Of a DNA stretch of 64,000 bases, positions 62,303 to 64,000 are shown piece after piece (position 1 is the first letter of the stretch; each line of letters starts with the position of its first letter). A program made the translations under genes and the position numbers. The stretch comes from Leptospira chreensis. GTDB taxonomy: Bacteria > Spirochaetota > Leptospiria > Leptospirales > Leptospiraceae. The DNA lies in contig NZ_JAFFPS010000028.1 in assembly GCF_016919165.1 (NCBI RefSeq), forward strand, positions 9,284 to 73,283, written 5' to 3'. The notes below the pieces were generated by a model. That model ran no database searches, was not told the origin of the DNA, and saw only the letters and a list, made by a program, of their open reading frames with translations.

Positions 62303-62866
62303 ATGATAAAATATTTACCATTACTAATCACAATCATCACCATTCACTGTGCAGGGATGGTGATGTTGCCAGATCGAGCAGAAACGAAAAGAAAACTAAA
62401 ACAAGAAAAGTGCGGGGGTTTTAATTATGTTCTTTCTGATAATTCAGATTTTAGAATCAGTAGAGATGGTAGGTTTAGCCTTTATAATGATGGAATTTTT
62501 GAAGCACTCGACGAGTGCACAAATAATAAAAGTGAAAAAACTGTAATAGTGACTATTGCATTCGAAGATAAAACAAATCAGAATTCTCAGATGGCACGTG
62601 CATTTACATCGTTACCGTTTTTTACTGGAACATTTTTTATTCTACCATTCGGCATCGATACTGAATTGGATATTAAATTTGAAAATTTGTATCAGTTTAG
62701 ATCATTAGTTGTTCATCGAAAAATTTTAAAAGTCGGTAGTCCGTTATATAGTTTATTTAGATGGAATTTTTCTGCTAATTATGAAAATGCAAATAATATC
62801 TATTATGAAAATATGAAAAATGCTATTTTGAGATTTGAAAATCGGGAAAAGATATATGAAAAATAA
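62303..62866 (+). CDS. Hypothetical lipoprotein, first of a tandem pair
   Basis: 187 residues with a lipoprotein signal (LLITIITIHC, Cys about 16). The mature protein starts AGMVMLPDRAETKRKL. It contains CGGFNYVLSDNS, a GRFSLYNDGIFEALDEC block and a hydrophobic stretch SLPFFTGTFFILPFG that may be a membrane-associated hairpin. It is related to the next gene: both have C-x-x-M, KLK/QLKK, CGG/CWGGKFN, a G-I/V-x-x-A-x-x-x-C-x-N-N block and a hydrophobic centre. Function unknown. It overlaps the next gene by 11 nt. Confidence 0.65.
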   Translation: MIKYLPLLITIITIHCAGMVMLPDRAETKRKLKQEKCGGFNYVLSDNSDFRISRDGRFSLYNDGIFEALDECTNNKSEKTVIVTIAFEDKTNQNSQMARAFTSLPFFTGTFFILPFGIDTELDIKFENLYQFRSLVVHRKILKVGSPLYSLFRWNFSANYENANNIYYENMKNAILRFENREKIYEK

Positions 62867-63842
62867 CTTTGTTTTAAGTTTATTTTTTATCTTCTTTTTG
62901 AATTGTGAGATGATGACTATTCGCGCAGATCATACTTATAAAGTAGACCAACTCAAAAAAAGTATTTGTTGGGGTGGTAAATTCAATGTGCGGTATATAG
63001 AGAGTAAGAATGGCAAGGTAAGTGTTGATGTAGAAAACGGAGTCAATAGAGCCACTCTCCAGTGTGAAAATAATTTGGAAGATAGAATCGATATTACTAT
63101 TGAACGAAGTTCTGACGATGAAAGTTTAAATTATGGCTCTTTTATCTTCAGTCTTTTTCTTGTGCCTTTGTTAGAGTCCACAGGTTATCAGATAGGGGTT
63201 GTCAAAAATAAATTTATCTCGAAAGGAACAGTCGTACTAAGTAGAGACATATCTCCATGGTATATTTTCCTCGTTCCAAATTATTTTTTTGGTACAAGCC
63301 ATGAAGATTTAGTTTTTGAAGAAGTATTAAACCATATTCTGGAAGTAGAAGAACAAGAAAAGCTTTATGCGATTGATAAAAAGAAACCTAAGATTCCTTC
63401 TGAAAAAAAATTCAGTAATGTATTTAGGGAATGTTCATTCGATTTACAGGAATGCGCGATGAATGAATCGATGAGACGTAGACTAAAGGCAGCAATTCCA
63501 TTAGAAAAGAAAGATAATATTTTTCACGCAGATCTATTGAAATTAATAGAAACATTAAATGCCAGAGAAAAGAGTTTTGCTCATGGTTGTTATTGTAGAA
63601 CCAATCCCGATCCAACGCTTTTTAGTAAATGTCCAGTTGAATCTGATTTTGATTTTATTTGTAAGGTAAAATATAACTGCAACCAATTGAAACCTGGTGA
63701 TCTTTCTTGTAGCGTCGACTATTGGGATCAATTAACAAAATTGCAAAAGAAACTTATCGATCAAAAATCAGGCGACTATTATCTAAAAGAAAAGGTAAAT
63801 GAGCAGTTTATGATCATACAGCTAATGAGTATCCTTCATTGA
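62856..63842 (+). CDS. Hypothetical lipoprotein, second of a tandem pair
   Basis: 328 residues from the ATG at 62856; a start at 62835 would put seven charged residues before the signal. The signal is FVLSLFFIFFLNC (Cys about 17). Residues about 20-170 are a diverged copy of the preceding protein. The C-terminal extension (about 190-328) has eight or so Cys (RECSFDLQEC, GCYCRTNPDP, SKCPVE, FICKVKYNCN and LSCSVD), so disulfides are likely in the periplasm or at the surface. The hydrophobic stretch SFIFSLFLVPLLES matches the one in the first gene. Function unknown. Confidence 0.65.
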   Translation: MKNNFVLSLFFIFFLNCEMMTIRADHTYKVDQLKKSICWGGKFNVRYIESKNGKVSVDVENGVNRATLQCENNLEDRIDITIERSSDDESLNYGSFIFSLFLVPLLESTGYQIGVVKNKFISKGTVVLSRDISPWYIFLVPNYFFGTSHEDLVFEEVLNHILEVEEQEKLYAIDKKKPKIPSEKKFSNVFRECSFDLQECAMNESMRRRLKAAIPLEKKDNIFHADLLKLIETLNAREKSFAHGCYCRTNPDPTLFSKCPVESDFDFICKVKYNCNQLKPGDLSCSVDYWDQLTKLQKKLIDQKSGDYYLKEKVNEQFMIIQLMSILH

Positions 63843-63990
63843 AATACCAGAGGCTATTGTATAGAATTGACTAGTAAAAGTGTAACCCATGTGACTTTCT
63901 ATACAGTCGGTACGTACTAGTTTCATCCTTTACACATAAGATTTTAATTCTTTGTTTCAGAACACGATGTACACACCGCAGGAGTGTGTC

Positions 63991-64000
63991 ATGGCTTGGA
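63991..64000 (+). CDS. Possible start of a further gene, cut by the window end
   Basis: ATG GCT TGG at 63991 follows AGGAG (63980-63984) with 6-nt spacing, the best ribosome binding site in this stretch. Only the first three codons are visible, so the product cannot be named. The gap 63843-63990 shows no other feature. Confidence 0.35.

Noticed and set aside
1..64000. CRISPR array, tRNA, rRNA or intact insertion sequence
   Set aside because: No repeat-spacer pattern, cloverleaf, rRNA-like block or transposase was recognised anywhere in the window.

Overview
The window looks like a large stretch of a secondary replicon of a free-living (saprophytic) Leptospira. The evidence is AT-rich DNA, many small lipoproteins with a loose spirochaete-type lipobox, membrane-bound signalling proteins typical of the genus (7TM-linked phosphatase, kinases, cyclase, AraC), and a complete ParA/ParB partition module on the same molecule as recC-recB-recD. 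From memory, the ~74-kb p74 replicon of Leptospira biflexa carries recBCD. I therefore infer a p74-like plasmid or chromid, with neither end of the replicon visible here.

Layout. 0-9 kb: the tail of a GGDEF protein, an XRE/MmyB-like regulator, a membrane-anchored cupin, a tiny lipoprotein, a VOC protein, a four-helix membrane protein, a chemotaxis receptor and a HipBA-type toxin-antitoxin pair. A palindromic motif, AATTACC-N4-GGTAATT or a variant, recurs in the promoter regions of three of these genes. 9-18 kb: an ammonium-transporter/adenylate-cyclase fusion, a DUF167 protein, a PAS histidine kinase, a TetR/dihydrofolate-reductase-like divergent pair with a clear double operator, a SpoU/TrmH methyltransferase, an SrkA-like kinase and a REC-GGDEF protein. 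18-26 kb: two tandem paralogous lipoproteins of unknown function, and opposite them opgG - small membrane protein - opgH (osmoregulated periplasmic glucans), then a YheT-type hydrolase.

26.8-31 kb is the maintenance core. Two paralogous winged-helix Rep-like proteins point away from each other and enclose parA-parB. Two copies of the perfect palindrome GTACGCCGGCGTAC lie before parA and before parB (candidate parS/operator), and a 23-nt box is shared by the leaders of both Rep-like genes. 31-37 kb: TetR regulators, a hotdog thioesterase with paired operators, ppnP, a DUF1508 protein, a 7TMR-DISM/SpoIIE phosphatase and a MASE3-like histidine kinase.

37-45 kb is a heme acquisition island. An ATGA-coupled operon hmuT-hmuU-hmuV-hmuS is transcribed divergently from two lipoproteins (the second HmuY-like) and a TonB-dependent receptor, with an 18-bp inverted repeat of Fur-box-like arms between the two units. 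45-54 kb: a nucleoside deoxyribosyltransferase convergent with recC-recB-recD. 54-64 kb: a secreted S15/CocE-type hydrolase divergent from a 7TM-AraC regulator, a SUKH/helical-repeat giant protein coupled to a propeller-like protein, a tandem pair of paralogous lipoproteins, and the first codons of another gene.

Three intergenic regions carry the same imperfect hairpin element, with a compensatory base pair in one copy. No rRNA, tRNA, CRISPR array or intact insertion sequence was seen.
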